DNA of 64,000 nt from Molanna angustata (GCA_963576475.1 OY754978.1:13929718-13993717); one strand, 5' to 3'; counted from the stretch's first letter, positions 43,201 through 57,379 are shown. The notes: generated from the sequence alone by a model not told the origin. A program made the numbers and translations.

Positions 43201-46200
43201 TTGATTTCATGATATAATGTAAAGAGCTTGAACATAGAACTGATTAGCTTTCCATAAATAACAAAAAAATTCTTCATATGATATCACCTGTCAAAATTTG
43301 AAAAATGCTCTCGCGTTCTTTAAAACAAAATTTATCTGCTTTTTTTAAAATATTTCATACAACATAAGCATTCTTCACTATACTGCATTAATAGTTTGTC
43401 TATCTTAACATAAAAATATACTATCGGAAGAAAATTTATATTCCTGATAGTAACATTTAGTATGAATAATAATGTAATTAGATAAATTTCTATGTATGGA
43501 AAAGTTCAGTAATTTGATTTCATGTTATAATGTAAAGAGCTTGAACATAGAACTGATTAGCTTTCCATAAATAACAAAAAAAATCTTCATATAATATCAC
43601 GTGTCAAAATTTTGAAAATGCTCTCGCGTTCTTTAAAACAAAATTTATCTGCTTTTTTTAAAATATTTCATACAACATAAGCATTCTTCACTATACTGCA
43701 TTAATAGTTTGTTTATCTTAACATATAAATATACTATCGGAAGAAAATTTATATTCCTGATAGTAACATTTAGTATGAATAAAAATGTAATTAGATAAAT
43801 TTCTATGTATGGAAACGTGTTGTAATTTGATTTCATGATATAATGTAAAGAGCTTGAACATAGAACTGATTAGCTTTCCATAAATAACAAAAAAATTCTT
43901 CATATGATATCACCTGTCAAAATTTGAAAAATGCTCTCGCGTTCTTTAAAACAAAATTTATCTGCTTTTTTTAAAATATTTCATACAACATAAGCATTCT
44001 TCACTATACTGCATTAATAGTTTGTCTATCTTAACATAAAAATATACTATCGGAAGAAAATTTATATTCCTGGTAGTAACATTTAGTATGAATAAAAATG
44101 TAATTAGATAAATTTCTATGTATGGAAAAGTTCAGTAATTTGATTTCATGTTATAATGTAAAGAGCTTGAACATAGAACTGATTAGCTTTCCATAAATAA
44201 CAAAAAAAATCTTCATATGATATCACCTGTCAAAATTTGGAAAATGCTCTCGCGTTCTTTAGAACAAAATTTATCTGCTTTTTTTAAAATATTTCATACA
44301 ACATAAGCATTCTACACCATACTGCATTAAAAGTTTGTCTATCTTATCATAAAAATATACTATCGGAAGAAAATTTATATTCCTGATAGTAACATTTAGT
44401 ATGAATAATAATGTAATTAGATAAATTTCTATGTATGGAAAAGTTCAGTAATTTGATTTCATGTTATAATGTAAAGAGCTTGAACATAGAACTGATTAGT
44501 TTTCCATAAATAACAAAAAAAATCTTCATATAATATCACGTGTCAAAATTTTGAAAATGCTCTCGCGTTCTTTAAAACAAAATTTATCTGCTTTTTTTAA
44601 AATATTTCATACAACATAAGCATTCTTCACTATACTGCATTAATAGTTTGTCTATCTTAACATAAAAATATACTATCGGAAGAAAATTTATATTCCTGAT
44701 AGTAACATTTAGTATGAATAATAATGTAATTAGATAAATTTCTATGTATGGAAAAGTTCAGTAATTTGGTTTTAATGTTATAATGTAAAGAGCTTGAACA
44801 TAGAACTGATTAGCTTTCCATAAATAACAAAAAAAATCTTCATATAATATCACGTGTCAAAATTTTGAAAATGCTCTCGCGTTCTTTAAAACAAAATTTA
44901 TCTGCTTTTTTTAAAATATTTCATACAACATAAGCATTCTTCACTATACTGCATTAATAGTTTGTTTATCTTAACATAAAAATATACTATCGGAAGAAAA
45001 TTTATATTCCTGATAGTAACATTTAGTATGAATAAAAATGTAATTAGATAAATTTCTATGTATGGAAACGTGTAGTAATTTGATTTCATGATATAATGTA
45101 AAGAGCTTGAACATAGAACTGATTAGCTTTCCATAAATAACAAAAAAATTCTTCATATGATATCACCTGTCAAAATTTGAAAAATGCTCTCGCGTTCTTT
45201 AAAACAAAATTTATCTGCTTTTTTTAAAATATTTCATACAACATAAGCATTCTTCACTATACTGCATTAATAGTTTGTCTATCTTAACATAAAAATATAC
45301 TATCGGAAGAAAATTTATATTCCTGGTAGTAACATTTAGTATGAATAAAAATGTAATTAGATAAATTTCTATGTATGGAAAAGTTCAGTAATTTGATTTC
45401 ATGTTATAATGTAAAGAGCTTGAACATAGAACTGATTAGCTTTCCATAAATAACAAAAAAAATCTTCATATGATATCACCTGTCAAAATTTGGAAAATGC
45501 TCTCGCGTTCTTTAGAACAAAATTTATCTGCTTTTTTTAAAATATTTCATACAACATAAGCATTCTACACCATACTGCATTAAAAGTTTGTCTATCTTAT
45601 CATAAAAATATACTATCGGAAGAAAATTTATATTCCTGATAGTAACATTTAATATGAATAATAATGTAATTAGATAAATTTCTATGTATGGAAACGTGTA
45701 GTAATTTGATTTCATGATATAATGTAAAGAGCTTGAACATAGAACTGATTAGCTTTCCATAAATAACAAAAAAATTCTTCATATGATATCACCTGTCAAA
45801 ATTTGAAAAATGCTCTCGCGTTCTTTAAAACAAAATTTATCTGCTTTTTTTAAAATATTTCATACAACATAAGCATTCTTCACTATACTGCATTAATAGT
45901 TTGTCTATCTTAACATAAAAATATACTATCGGAAGAAAATTTATATTCCTGGTAGTAACATTTAGTATGAATAAAAATGTAATTAGATAAATTTCTATGT
46001 ATGGAAAAGTTCAGTAATTTGATTTCATGTTATAATGTAAAGAGCTTGAACATAGAACTGATTAGCTTTCCATAAATAACAAAAAAAATCTTCATATGAT
46101 ATCACCTGTCAAAATTTGGAAAAAGCTCTCGCGTTCTTTAGAACAAAATTTATCTGCTTTTTTTAAAATATTTCATACAACATAAGCATTCTACACCATA

Positions 46201-49200
46201 CTGCATTAAAAGTTTGTCTATCTTATCATAAAAATATACTATCGGAAGAAAATTTATATTCCTGATAGTAACATTTAGTATGAATAATAATGTAATTAGA
46301 TAAATTTCTATGTATGGAAAAGTTCAGTATTTTGATTTCATGTTATAATGTAAAGAGCTTGAACATAGAACTGATTAGTTTTCCATAAATAACAAAAAAA
46401 ATCTTCATATAATATCACGTGTCAAAATTTTGAAAATGCTCTCGCGTTCTTTAAAACAAAATTTATCTGCTTTTTTAAAATATTTCATACAACATAAGCA
46501 TTCTTCACTATACTGCATTAATAGTTTGTTTATCTTAACATAAAAATATACTATCGGAAGAAAATTTATATTCCTGATAGTAACATTTAGTATGAATAAA
46601 AATGTAATTAGATAAATTTCTATGTATGGAAACGTGAAGTAATTTGATTTCATGATATAATGTAAAGAGCTTGAACATAGAACTGATTAGCTTTCCATAA
46701 ATAACAAAAAAATTCTTCATATGATATCACCTGTCAAAATTTGAAAAATGCTCTCGCGTTCTTTAATACAAAATTTATCAGCTTTTTTTAAAATATTTCA
46801 TACAACATAAGCATTCTTCACTATACTGCATTAATAGTTTGTCTATCTTAACATAAAAATATACTATCGGAAGAAAATTTATATTCCTGGTAGTAACATT
46901 TAGTATGAATAAAAATGTAATTAGATAAATTTCTATGTATGGAAAAGTTCAGTAATTTGATTTCATGTTATAATGTAAAGAGCTTGAACATAGAACTGAT
47001 TAGCTTTCCATAAATAACAAAAAAAATCTTCATATGATATCACCTGTCAAAATTTGGAAAATGCTCTCGCGTTCTTTAGAACAAAATTTATCTGCTTTTT
47101 TTAAAATATTTCATACAACATAAGCATTCTTCACCATACTGCATTAAAAGTTTGTCTATCTTATCATAAAAATATACTATCGGAAGAAAATTTATATTCC
47201 TGATAGTAACATTTAGTATGAATAATAATGTAATTAGATAAATTTCTATGTATGGAAACGTGTAGTAATTTGATTTCATGATATAATGTAAAGAGCTTGA
47301 ACATAGAACTGATTAGCTTTCCATAAATAACAAAAAAATTCTTCATATGATATCACCTGTCAAAATTTGAAAAATGCTCTCGCGTTCTTTAAAACAAAAT
47401 TTATCTGCTTTTTTTAAAATATTTCATACAACATAAGCATTCTTCACTATACTGCATTAATAGTTTGTCTATCTTAACATAAAAATATACTATCGGAAGA
47501 AAATTTATATTCCTGATAGTAACATTTAGTATGAATAATAATGTAATTAGATAAATTTCTATGTATGGAAAAGTTCAGTAATTTGATTTCATGTTATAAT
47601 GTAAAGAGCTTGAACATAGAACTGATTAGCTTTCCATAAATAACAAAAAAAATCTTCATATAATATCACGTGTCAAAATTTTGAAAATGCTCTCGCGTTC
47701 TTTAAAACAAAATTTATCTGCTTTTTTTAAAATATTTCATACAACATAAGCATTCTTCACTATACTGCATTAATAGTTTGTTTATCTTAACATATAAATA
47801 TACTATCGGAAGAAAATTTATATTCCTGATAGTAACATTTAGTATGAATAAAAATGTAATTAGATAAATTTCTATGTATGGAAACGTGTTGTAATTTGAT
47901 TTCATGATATAATGTAAAGAGCTTGAACATAGAACTGATTAGCTTTCCATAAATAACAAAAAAATTCTTCATATGATATCACCTGTCAAAATTTGAAAAA
48001 TGCTCTCGCGTTCTTTAAAACAAAATTTATCTGCTTTTTTTAAAATATTTCATACAACATAAGCATTCTTCACTATACTGCATTAATAGTTTGTCTATCT
48101 TAACATAAAAATATACTATCGGAAGAAAATTTATATTCCTGGTAGTAACATTTAGTATGAATAAAAATGTAATTAGATAAATTTCTATGTATGGAAAAGT
48201 TCAGTAATTTGATTTCATGTTATAATGTAAAGAGCTTGAACATAGAACTGATTAGCTTTCCATAAATAACAAAAAAAATCTTCATATGATATCACCTGTC
48301 AAAATTTGGAAAATGCTCTCGCGTTCTTTAGAACAAAATTTATCTGCTTTTTTTAAAATATTTCATACAACATAAGCATTCTACACCATACTGCATTAAA
48401 AGTTTGTCTATCTTATCATAAAAATATACTATCGGAAGAAAATTTATATTCCTGATAGTAACATTTAGTATGAATAATAATGTAATTAGATAAATTTCTA
48501 TGTATGGAAAAGTTCAGTAATTTGATTTCATGTTATAATGTAAAGAGCTTGAACATAGAACTGATTAGTTTTCCATAAATAACAAAAAAAATCTTCATAT
48601 AATATCACGTGTCAAAATTTTGAAAATGCTCTCGCGTTCTTTAAAACAAAATTTATCTGCTTTTTTTAAAATATTTCATACAACATAAGCATTCTTCACT
48701 ATACTGCATTAATAGTTTGTCTATCTTAACATAAAAATATACTATCGGAAGAAAATTTATATTCCTGATAGTAACATTTAGTATGAATAATAATGTAATT
48801 AGATAAATTTCTATGTATGGAAAAGTTCAGTAATTTGGTTTTAATGTTATAATGTAAAGAGCTTGAACATAGAACTGATTAGCTTTCCATAAATAACAAA
48901 AAAAATCTTCATATAATATCACGTGTCAAAATTTTGAAAATGCTCTCGCGTTCTTTAAAACAAAATTTATCTGCTTTTTTTAAAATATTTCATACAACAT
49001 AAGCATTCTTCACTATACTGCATTAATAGTTTGTTTATCTTAACATAAAAATATACTATCGGAAGAAAATTTATATTCCTGATAGTAACATTTAGTATGA
49101 ATAAAAATGTAATTAGATAAATTTCTATGTATGGAAACGTGTAGTAATTTGATTTCATGATATAATGTAAAGAGCTTGAACATAGAACTGATTAGCTTTC

Positions 49201-52200
49201 CATAAATAACAAAAAAATTCTTCATATGATATCACCTGTCAAAATTTGAAAAATGCTCTCGCGTTCTTTAAAACAAAATTTATCTGCTTTTTTTAAAATA
49301 TTTCATACAACATAAGCATTCTTCACTATACTGCATTAATAGTTTGTCTATCTTAACATAAAAATATACTATCGGAAGAAAATTTATATTCCTGGTAGTA
49401 ACATTTAGTATGAATAAAAATGTAATTAGATAAATTTCTATGTATGGAAAAGTTCAGTAATTTGATTTCATGTTATAATGTAAAGAGCTTGAACATAGAA
49501 CTGATTAGCTTTCCATAAATAACAAAAAAAATCTTCATATGATATCACCTGTCAAAATTTGGAAAATGCTCTCGCGTTCTTTAGAACAAAATTTATCTGC
49601 TTTTTTTAAAATATTTCATACAACATAAGCATTCTACACCATACTGCATTAAAAGTTTGTCTATCTTATCATAAAAATATACTATCGGAAGAAAATTTAT
49701 ATTCCTGATAGTAACATTTAATATGAATAATAATGTAATTAGATAAATTTCTATGTATGGAAACGTGTAGTAATTTGATTTCATGATATAATGTAAAGAG
49801 CTTGAACATAGAACTGATTAGCTTTCCATAAATAACAAAAAAATTCTTCATATGATATCACCTGTCAAAATTTGAAAAATGCTCTCGCGTTCTTTAAAAC
49901 AAAATTTATCTGCTTTTTTTAAAATATTTCATACAACATAAGCATTCTTCACTATACTGCATTAATAGTTTGTCTATCTTAACATAAAAATATACTATCG
50001 GAAGAAAATTTATATTCCTGGTAGTAACATTTAGTATGAATAAAAATGTAATTAGATAAATTTCTATGTATGGAAAAGTTCAGTAATTTGATTTCATGTT
50101 ATAATGTAAAGAGCTTGAACATAGAACTGATTAGCTTTCCATAAATAACAAAAAAAATCTTCATATGATATCACCTGTCAAAATTTGGAAAAAGCTCTCG
50201 CGTTCTTTAGAACAAAATTTATCTGCTTTTTTTAAAATATTTCATACAACATAAGCATTCTACACCATACTGCATTAAAAGTTTGTCTATCTTATCATAA
50301 AAATATACTATCGGAAGAAAATTTATATTCCTGATAGTAACATTTAGTATGAATAATAATGTAATTAGATAAATTTCTATGTATGGAAAAGTTCAGTATT
50401 TTGATTTCATGTTATAATGTAAAGAGCTTGAACATAGAACTGATTAGTTTTCCATAAATAACAAAAAAAATCTTCATATAATATCACGTGTCAAAATTTT
50501 GAAAATGCTCTCGCGTTCTTTAAAACAAAATTTATCTGCTTTTTTTAAAATATTTCATACAACATAAGCATTCTTCACTATACTGCATTAATAGTTTGTT
50601 TATCTTAACATAAAAATATACTATCGGAAGAAAATTTATATTCCTGATAGTAACATTTAGTATGAATAAAAATGTAATTAGATAAATTTCTATGTATGGA
50701 AACGTGAAGTAATTTGATTTCATGATATAATGTAAAGAGCTTGAACATAGAACTGATTAGCTTTACATAAATAACAAAAAAATTCTTCATATGATATCAC
50801 CTGTCAAAATTTGAAAAATGCTCTCGCGTTCTTTAATACAAAATTTATCAGCTTTTTTTAAAATATTTCATACAACATAAGCATTCTTCACTATACTGCA
50901 TTAATAGTTTGTCTATCTTAACATAAAAATATACTATCGGAAGAAAATTTATATTCCTGGTAGTAACATTTAGTATGAATAAAAATGTAATTAGATAAAT
51001 TTCTATGTATGGAAAAGTTCAGTAATTTGATTTCATGTTATAATGTAAAGAGCTTGAACATAGAACTGATTAGCTTTCCATAAATAACAAAAAAAATCTT
51101 CATATGATATCACCTGTCAAAATTTGGAAAATGCTCTCGCGTTCTTTAGAACAAAATTTATCTGCTTTTTTTAAAATATTTCATACAACATAAGCATTCT
51201 TCACCATACTGCATTAAAAGTTTGTCTATCTTATCATAAAAATATACTATCGGAAGAAAATTTATATTCCTGATAGTAACATTTAGTATGAATAATAATG
51301 TAATTAGATAAATTTCTATGTATGGAAACGTGTAGTAATTTGATTTCATGATATAATGTAAAGAGCTTGAACATAGAACTGATTAGCTTTCCATAAATAA
51401 CAAAAAAATTCTTCATATGATATCACCTGTCAAAATTTGAAAAATGCTCTCGCGTTCTTTAAAACAAAATTTATCTGCTTTTTTTAAAATATTTCATACA
51501 ACATAAGCATTCTTCACTATACTGCATTAATAGTTTGTCTATCTTAACATAAAAATATACTATCGGAAGAAAATTTATATTCCTGATAGTAACATTTAGT
51601 ATGAATAATAATGTAATTAGATAAATTTCTATGTATGGAAAAGTTCAGTAATTTGATTTCATGTTATAATGTAAAGAGCTTGAACATAGAACTGATTAGC
51701 TTTCCATAAATAACAAAAAAAATCTTCATATAATATCACGTGTCAAAATTTTGAAAATGCTCTCGCGTTCTTTAAAACAAAATTTATCTGCTTTTTTTAA
51801 AATATTTCATACAACATAAGCATTCTTCACTATACTGCATTAATAGTTTGTTTATCTTAACATATAAATATACTATCGGAAGAAAATTTATATTCCTGAT
51901 AGTAACATTTAGTATGAATAAAAATGTAATTAGATAAATTTCTATGTATGGAAACGTGTTGTAATTTGATTTCATGATATAATGTAAAGAGCTTGAACAT
52001 AGAACTGATTAGCTTTCCATAAATAACAAAAAAATTCTTCATATGATATCACCTGTCAAAATTTGAAAAATGCTCTCGCGTTCTTTAAAACAAAATTTAT
52101 CTGCTTTTTTTAAAATATTTCATACAACATAAGCATTCTTCACTATACTGCATTAATAGTTTGTCTATCTTAACATAAAAATATACTATCGGAAGAAAAT

Positions 52201-54110
52201 TTATATTCCTGGTAGTAACATTTAGTATGAATAAAAATGTAATTAGATAAATTTCTATGTATGGAAAAGTTCAGTAATTTGATTTCATGTTATAATGTAA
52301 AGAGCTTGAACATAGAACTGATTAGCTTTCCATAAATAACAAAAAAAATCTTCATATGATATCACCTGTCAAAATTTGGAAAATGCTCTCGCGTTCTTTA
52401 GAACAAAATTTATCTGCTTTTTTTAAAATATTTCATACAACATAAGCATTCTACACCATACTGCATTAAAAGTTTGTCTATCTTATCATAAAAATATACT
52501 ATCGGAAGAAAATTTATATTCCTGATAGTAACATTTAGTATGAATAATAATGTAATTAGATAAATTTCTATGTATGGAAAAGTTCAGTAATTTGATTTCA
52601 TGTTATAATGTAAAGAGCTTGAACATAGAACTGATTAGTTTTCCATAAATAACAAAAAAAATCTTCATATAATATCACGTGTCAAAATTTTGAAAATGCT
52701 CTCGCGTTCTTTAAAACAAAATTTATCTGCTTTTTTTAAAATATTTCATACAACATAAGCATTCTTCACTATACTGCATTAATAGTTTGTCTATCTTAAC
52801 ATAAAAATATACTATCGGAAGAAAATTTATATTCCTGATAGTAACATTTAGTATGAATAATAATGTAATTAGATAAATTTCTATGTATGGAAAAGTTCAG
52901 TAATTTGGTTTTAATGTTATAATGTAAAGAGCTTGAACATAGAACTGATTAGCTTTCCATAAATAACAAAAAAAATCTTCATATAATATCACGTGTCAAA
53001 ATTTTGAAAATGCTCTCGCGTTCTTTAAAACAAAATTTATCTGCTTTTTTTAAAATATTTCATACAACATAAGCATTCTTCACTATACTGCATTAATAGT
53101 TTGTTTATCTTAACATAAAAATATACTATCGGAAGAAAATTTATATTCCTGATAGTAACATTTAGTATGAATAAAAATGTAATTAGATAAATTTCTATGT
53201 ATGGAAACGTGTAGTAATTTGATTTCATGATATAATGTAAAGAGCTTGAACATAGAACTGATTAGCTTTCCATAAATAACAAAAAAATTCTTCATATGAT
53301 ATCACCTGTCAAAATTTGAAAAATGCTCTCGCGTTCTTTAAAACAAAATTTATCTGCTTTTTTTAAAATATTTCATACAACATAAGCATTCTTCACTATA
53401 CTGCATTAATAGTTTGTCTATCTTAACATAAAAATATACTATCGGAAGAAAATTTATATTCCTGGTAGTAACATTTAGTATGAATAAAAATGTAATTAGA
53501 TAAATTTCTATGTATGGAAAAGTTCAGTAATTTGATTTCATGTTATAATGTAAAGAGCTTGAACATAGAACTGATTAGCTTTCCATAAATAACAAAAAAT
53601 TTCTTCATATGATATCACCTGTCAAAATTTGGAAAATGCTTTCGCGTCCTTTAAAACAAAATTTATCTGCTTTTATTAAAATATTTCATACAACATAAGC
53701 ATTCTACACCATACTGCAATAATAGTTTGTCTATCTTAACATAAAAATATACTGTCGATAGAAAATTTATTTTCCTGGTAGTAAAATTTAGTATGAATAA
53801 AAATGTATATAATAAGATAAATTTCTTATGTATGGAAAAGTTCAGTAATTTGATTTCATGTTATAATGTAAAGAGCTTGAACATCGAACTGATTAGCTTT
53901 TCATAAATAACAAAAATTTCTTCATATGATATTACGTGTCAAAATTGTCAAAATGCTCTAACGTCCTTTAAAACAAAATTTATCTGCTTTTATTAAAATA
54001 TTTCATACAACATTAGAATTCTTCACCATACTGCATTAATAGTTTGTCTATCTTAACATGAAAATATATATTCTTGGTAGTAAAATTTAGAATGAATAAA
54101 ATATTTCATT
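40290..54110 (+). repeat. ~313-bp satellite array, about 44 monomers
   Basis: One AT-rich monomer of about 313 bp recurs head to tail. Landmark words are TATTTCATACAACATAAGCA, TATACTATCGGAAGAAAATT, AGAGCTTGAACATAGAACTG and AAATGCTCTCGCGTTCTTTA. Monomer starts (at TTTATCTGC) fall near 40510, 40824, 41137, 41451, 41767, 42080, 42393 and 42706, then every 313 bp to 53976. Inner monomers differ at only a few positions; the first and last two or three are clearly diverged (53663, 53976). 313 is not a multiple of three, and each monomer's 60-63-codon minus-strand frames stop within the unit, so the array is not a repetitive protein gene. Confidence 0.97.
42706..53590 (+). repeat. 13-monomer higher-order repeat, unit 4069-4070 bp, ~2.7 copies
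   Basis: Diagnostic monomer variants recur at a fixed distance: 43019, 47088 and 51158; 43645, 47714 and 51784; 44898, 48967 and 53037; 45524 and 49593. Spacing is 4069 or 4070 bp, which is 13 times 313. The one-base difference comes from a T-run of 6 (46466) versus 7. Few other changes separate units, for example CTTTCCATAAAT at about 46690 versus CTTTACATAAAT at about 50760. The pattern breaks near 42.70 kb on the left and near 53.60 kb on the right, where ordinary or diverged monomers begin. Confidence 0.93.
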
Positions 54111-55010
54111 GTCAATATTTGTGGTGTGGAGAGTTTAGTGTTGGCCACAACCCACTCGTTTATTTACACTTTTGGGTTAGTTTTAAGTCTAATAGTCTAT
54201 TGTGCAGAAATATTTTTAACGATATGCATACTTGATGAAAATACATATGTAAAAACGAATGGATCGTGGGATGTGACGATGTAACCTGCACTAGAATCTT
54301 TTCAATACTTTTGTTTAATCAAATTTAAACCATTTATATCATCCTATTTTGAATAATTTTCAACACCTACGCATTTGATTTAGTTGACAATATTTAAAGA
54401 ATGGGGGTTGTGGCCATTACTGAACTCTTCACAACGTTTATATTCAAATTAAAAACTACTTACCATAGTTTTAGTCTTCTTCTTCTTCGTTAATGTAGAC
54501 TTTTGTGTCAATTTTAAGTCTATTAGTCTTATTTTGCAAAAATATAATGCACACTCGATGCAAAAATATAAAAACGAATATTATGATGTGACCAACACTA
54601 GATCTTTTCAGTACATTTGTTTAATCAAATTTTAACCACATCCCAACATCCAAAATTACTAAATTTTCAATAGGTACATATTAAAATTTATTTCGATGAT
54701 AATATTTAAAAATGGGGGTTGTGGCCAAACCAATCTCTTTACAACGTTGATAAACAGTCATATTTAAAACCATTTCGCTTAGTCCATGTGTGCAGAAATT
54801 GTATATTATACTTCATTCACACTTTATAGCAATATATAAAAAATAATGGGTTGTGGCCATCACTTGAACATTTTACAATGCTTAAACTCAATCGAATTTC
54901 AAACCACTTTTCATAGTCCGATATTGCTAAATAATTGGGTGACAATATTATAAAAACGATTGCTTATTCCTTCACAATTTTACATTCTTGGCCAACGGCG
55001 GGACATAAAA
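54110..55010 (+). repeat. Degenerate tandem repeat T3
   Basis: Three or four loose units containing AATGGGGGTTGTGGCC, CTCTTCACAACG, TTTCATAGTCC and CTTCTTCTTCGTTAATGTAG. The units combine the GGGTTGTGGCC motif (267; inverted at 54119) with the T2 words TGTAGACTTTTG and TTAGTCTTATT, so the right flank of the satellite resembles the left flank. Confidence 0.6.
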
Positions 55011-55016
55011 GCTAGT
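54985..55016 (+). other. Possible Helitron-like 3' terminus
   Basis: TTGGCCAACGGCGGG could form a weakened stem-loop. About 10 nt later comes CTAG at 55012-55015, followed by T. A hairpin 10-12 nt before CTAG is the usual Helitron end. If correct, the tandem domain could be the interior of a Helitron-like element. No matching 5' TC end has been located. Confidence 0.3.
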
Positions 55017-55127
55017 AGTTTATAATAATAGGTATTGCATTATATATTAAATATTCTATAAAATAAAAAAAATACTTAAACATTTTGACGAGTCATATGT
55101 GTTTAAAAATGGTATTTATTTCAAAAT

Positions 55128-55195
55128 GATTCGTACCATCATGGCATATTCGACAATATGGGGTAACCAGCGACAGGCATGCATTAACTTATAAA
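55128..55195 (-). repeat. Repeat D copy 3 (right part)
   Basis: On the minus strand CATGCCTGTCGCTGGTTACC, CCATATTGTCG and CATGATGGTACGA match repeat D. Confidence 0.6.
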
Positions 55196-57379
55196 AAGAA
55201 GCTTGATACATGCGTGTACCTCCACATATCAGTATCATGATTCCATCAAGTTCTGTTTGTGTAAAAAGGATATTACATTGTTAAAAATAGTTAAATATGC
55301 GGTTTTTCAAAAATATGCAGACTTTTTATGTATGTAACTGCATAAAATGAATTCAATGAGTTGAGCTATCAAATGTATTAAAACCAATTGAAATTTAATT
55401 AAAGATATTGAATTTAATGAATGCTCACAAAATATATCCGAGATAGGTACCTTCTAATTTAATTTATTTATTATATATTTACGCCCTTAATAGGGCATTT
55501 ACAATAAAACACAAGATAAATAATAACAATGTAGCCACAACAAAACAACAATAAGTGCAAATTCATCAATAACAAAAAAAAAGAAGAAAAAAAATAAACA
55601 TTATTACAGATTCTTTTTTTTAACCAGAAAATAAACAAAACAAAAATTAAAATAATGTAATTTGCGCTAATCATCCTTTTGAAACCATATATAGTGTGTT
55701 ACCAAGTCGGTGCAATCTATGCATTGGTGAGTTAATAATGAAATTTCTTCGAAGATTCTCTATATGAGAAGGTGTATTTTGACGTTAACATTATTTTAAT
55801 TAACATTATTTTAAAAAAAATTGTTTTTTTTTTATTTTTATGAGCAATTATATACATTTTTTTTCAGATTTAAGTGGCGTCATGCAGTTTGTAGGGGCTT
55901 TTATGATACGCGAGGAATATAAAATAAGTTATGTCTAAAAGGTCCCCTTTCAACCAGACCCCATTCATCAGTTTAGGGTTAAAAGACTGTCACTTAAAAG
56001 TGACTTTTTGTATTTTTCACAAGCCCCAGGTCCGCCTATTCAACTGGACTTGTTTTGTGAAAAAAGATGGCATCGCATTTTTCATTTTAATTTTTAAAAC
56101 GCAAAAGAGGCGGACATGCAGCACCGAGCCATATGAAGCATCTATGGGCACACTCAGGGACAGCCTCAGTGAGACACTAAAACTGCGACTGTTTTGAATT
56201 CTAAACTGAGAAAATAAAAAAAACATACCTAAATAAAATGTGAATAGCAATCGCGTTTGCGAACAAAATTAAAAAGAACGAAAAATTACATATTTGATTT
56301 TTTCCATCATAATTCCGTGTGACAATGGAGTTTTCTATCAAGAAGTGATAGTTTCAAACAAAAAGAAAAAAAACATATATATAGATAAAAATAAATATTA
56401 AAAAAAACATACATATAGATAAAAATATCCAGCTTACAATTTTCATAAAAAGAAAATAATATTGGTTATTATTATGAGTGCTGGACGTCCAATTATGGAT
56501 GCACACAAAATTACATGAGTTCTTTTTCAATCACATACGTAAGTTACACAAGTATGAGTTACATAAATTAGGTTACAAAAGTTGGGTTAAAAAAGAAGAA
56601 AAAATAGTTACATAATTTAGAAAATTAAAGTTATAGAAGTTACACAGGTTACATAATTAGAAGTAAAAAATAGGTACATAAGAATGATTGAATGAAAAAT
56701 TGAGTTCGAATGTACTTACAAAACATATTATGTAATGCAATAATTAATAAGGAGGAATTTCCCAAAAGACAGCCCACCCCTAGACTATCTACATAATGTA
56801 AGTCCCCACTGGCAAAATAGACTAAAACAACCCCACGTGGTACAAAGCTGACATATTGTCAACATAACACCTGGCCTGGGCCTCGCTGCGGGTGGTTAGC
56901 CATTCGCGATCTCTATGTGGCTCCAGCAGTCTGTCGAGTCGACCTCGTCATAAAAAATTTAAACAGTTTCAAGTGCGGACGAGGTTCGGACAAAAGGAGG
57001 CAATATTTTGTTAAATTGAAAATGACGGAATTTTTACGCTATCCATTCGACTGCGGAAAGGAAAATGCATGGTGGAAATCAACATGACAAAATAAATTTT
57101 CATTGAATACTTTATACTTCCCCCATCCATGTGGATGGTTAGTCATGGTTCTACATTTTTGTCAATTTTTACGACTATTTCCACACGAATTTTTCCGCCA
57201 CTACCTTCCTTTCCGTGTATAAATATAAAGCTCTGGAATTTTTTTTAAGGAACACACGAGGAACATTAAAATAAAAATTTTGCTGACACTGTTCTAAAAA
57301 GTACACATCTAACCAGCCGGCCAATCGAACCAAACGCATAATAAATAACACAAATTCACCACAATGTCTTAAAAAATGT
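55196..57379. other. No gene; one GC-richer stretch
   Basis: AT-rich with A/T homopolymers and tandem-like GTTACATAA words (56520-56680). At 56760-57240 the composition is more balanced (CCTGGCCTGGGCCTCGCTGC, GTGGCTCCAGCAGTCTGTCG) and CCGTGTATAAATATAAAGC follows at about 57212, but no open frame of meaningful length is present. Two overlapping 77-88-codon frames at 55931-56250 lie on opposite strands and have no signature. Confidence 0.35.

Noticed and set aside
40824..53295. Series of 60-82-codon minus-strand frames (MKSNYYTFPY... and MKNFFVIYGK... types) as a protein family
   Set aside because: They are the same two frames read from each satellite monomer. The period (313) is not a multiple of three and every frame ends inside the unit; identity reflects DNA homogenisation.
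40290..54110. CRISPR array
   Set aside because: Repeats are contiguous 313-bp monomers without unique spacers, in a eukaryotic context.
55931..56250. Overlapping 88- and 77-codon frames on opposite strands
   Set aside because: No domain, no conservation evidence and mutual antisense overlap.
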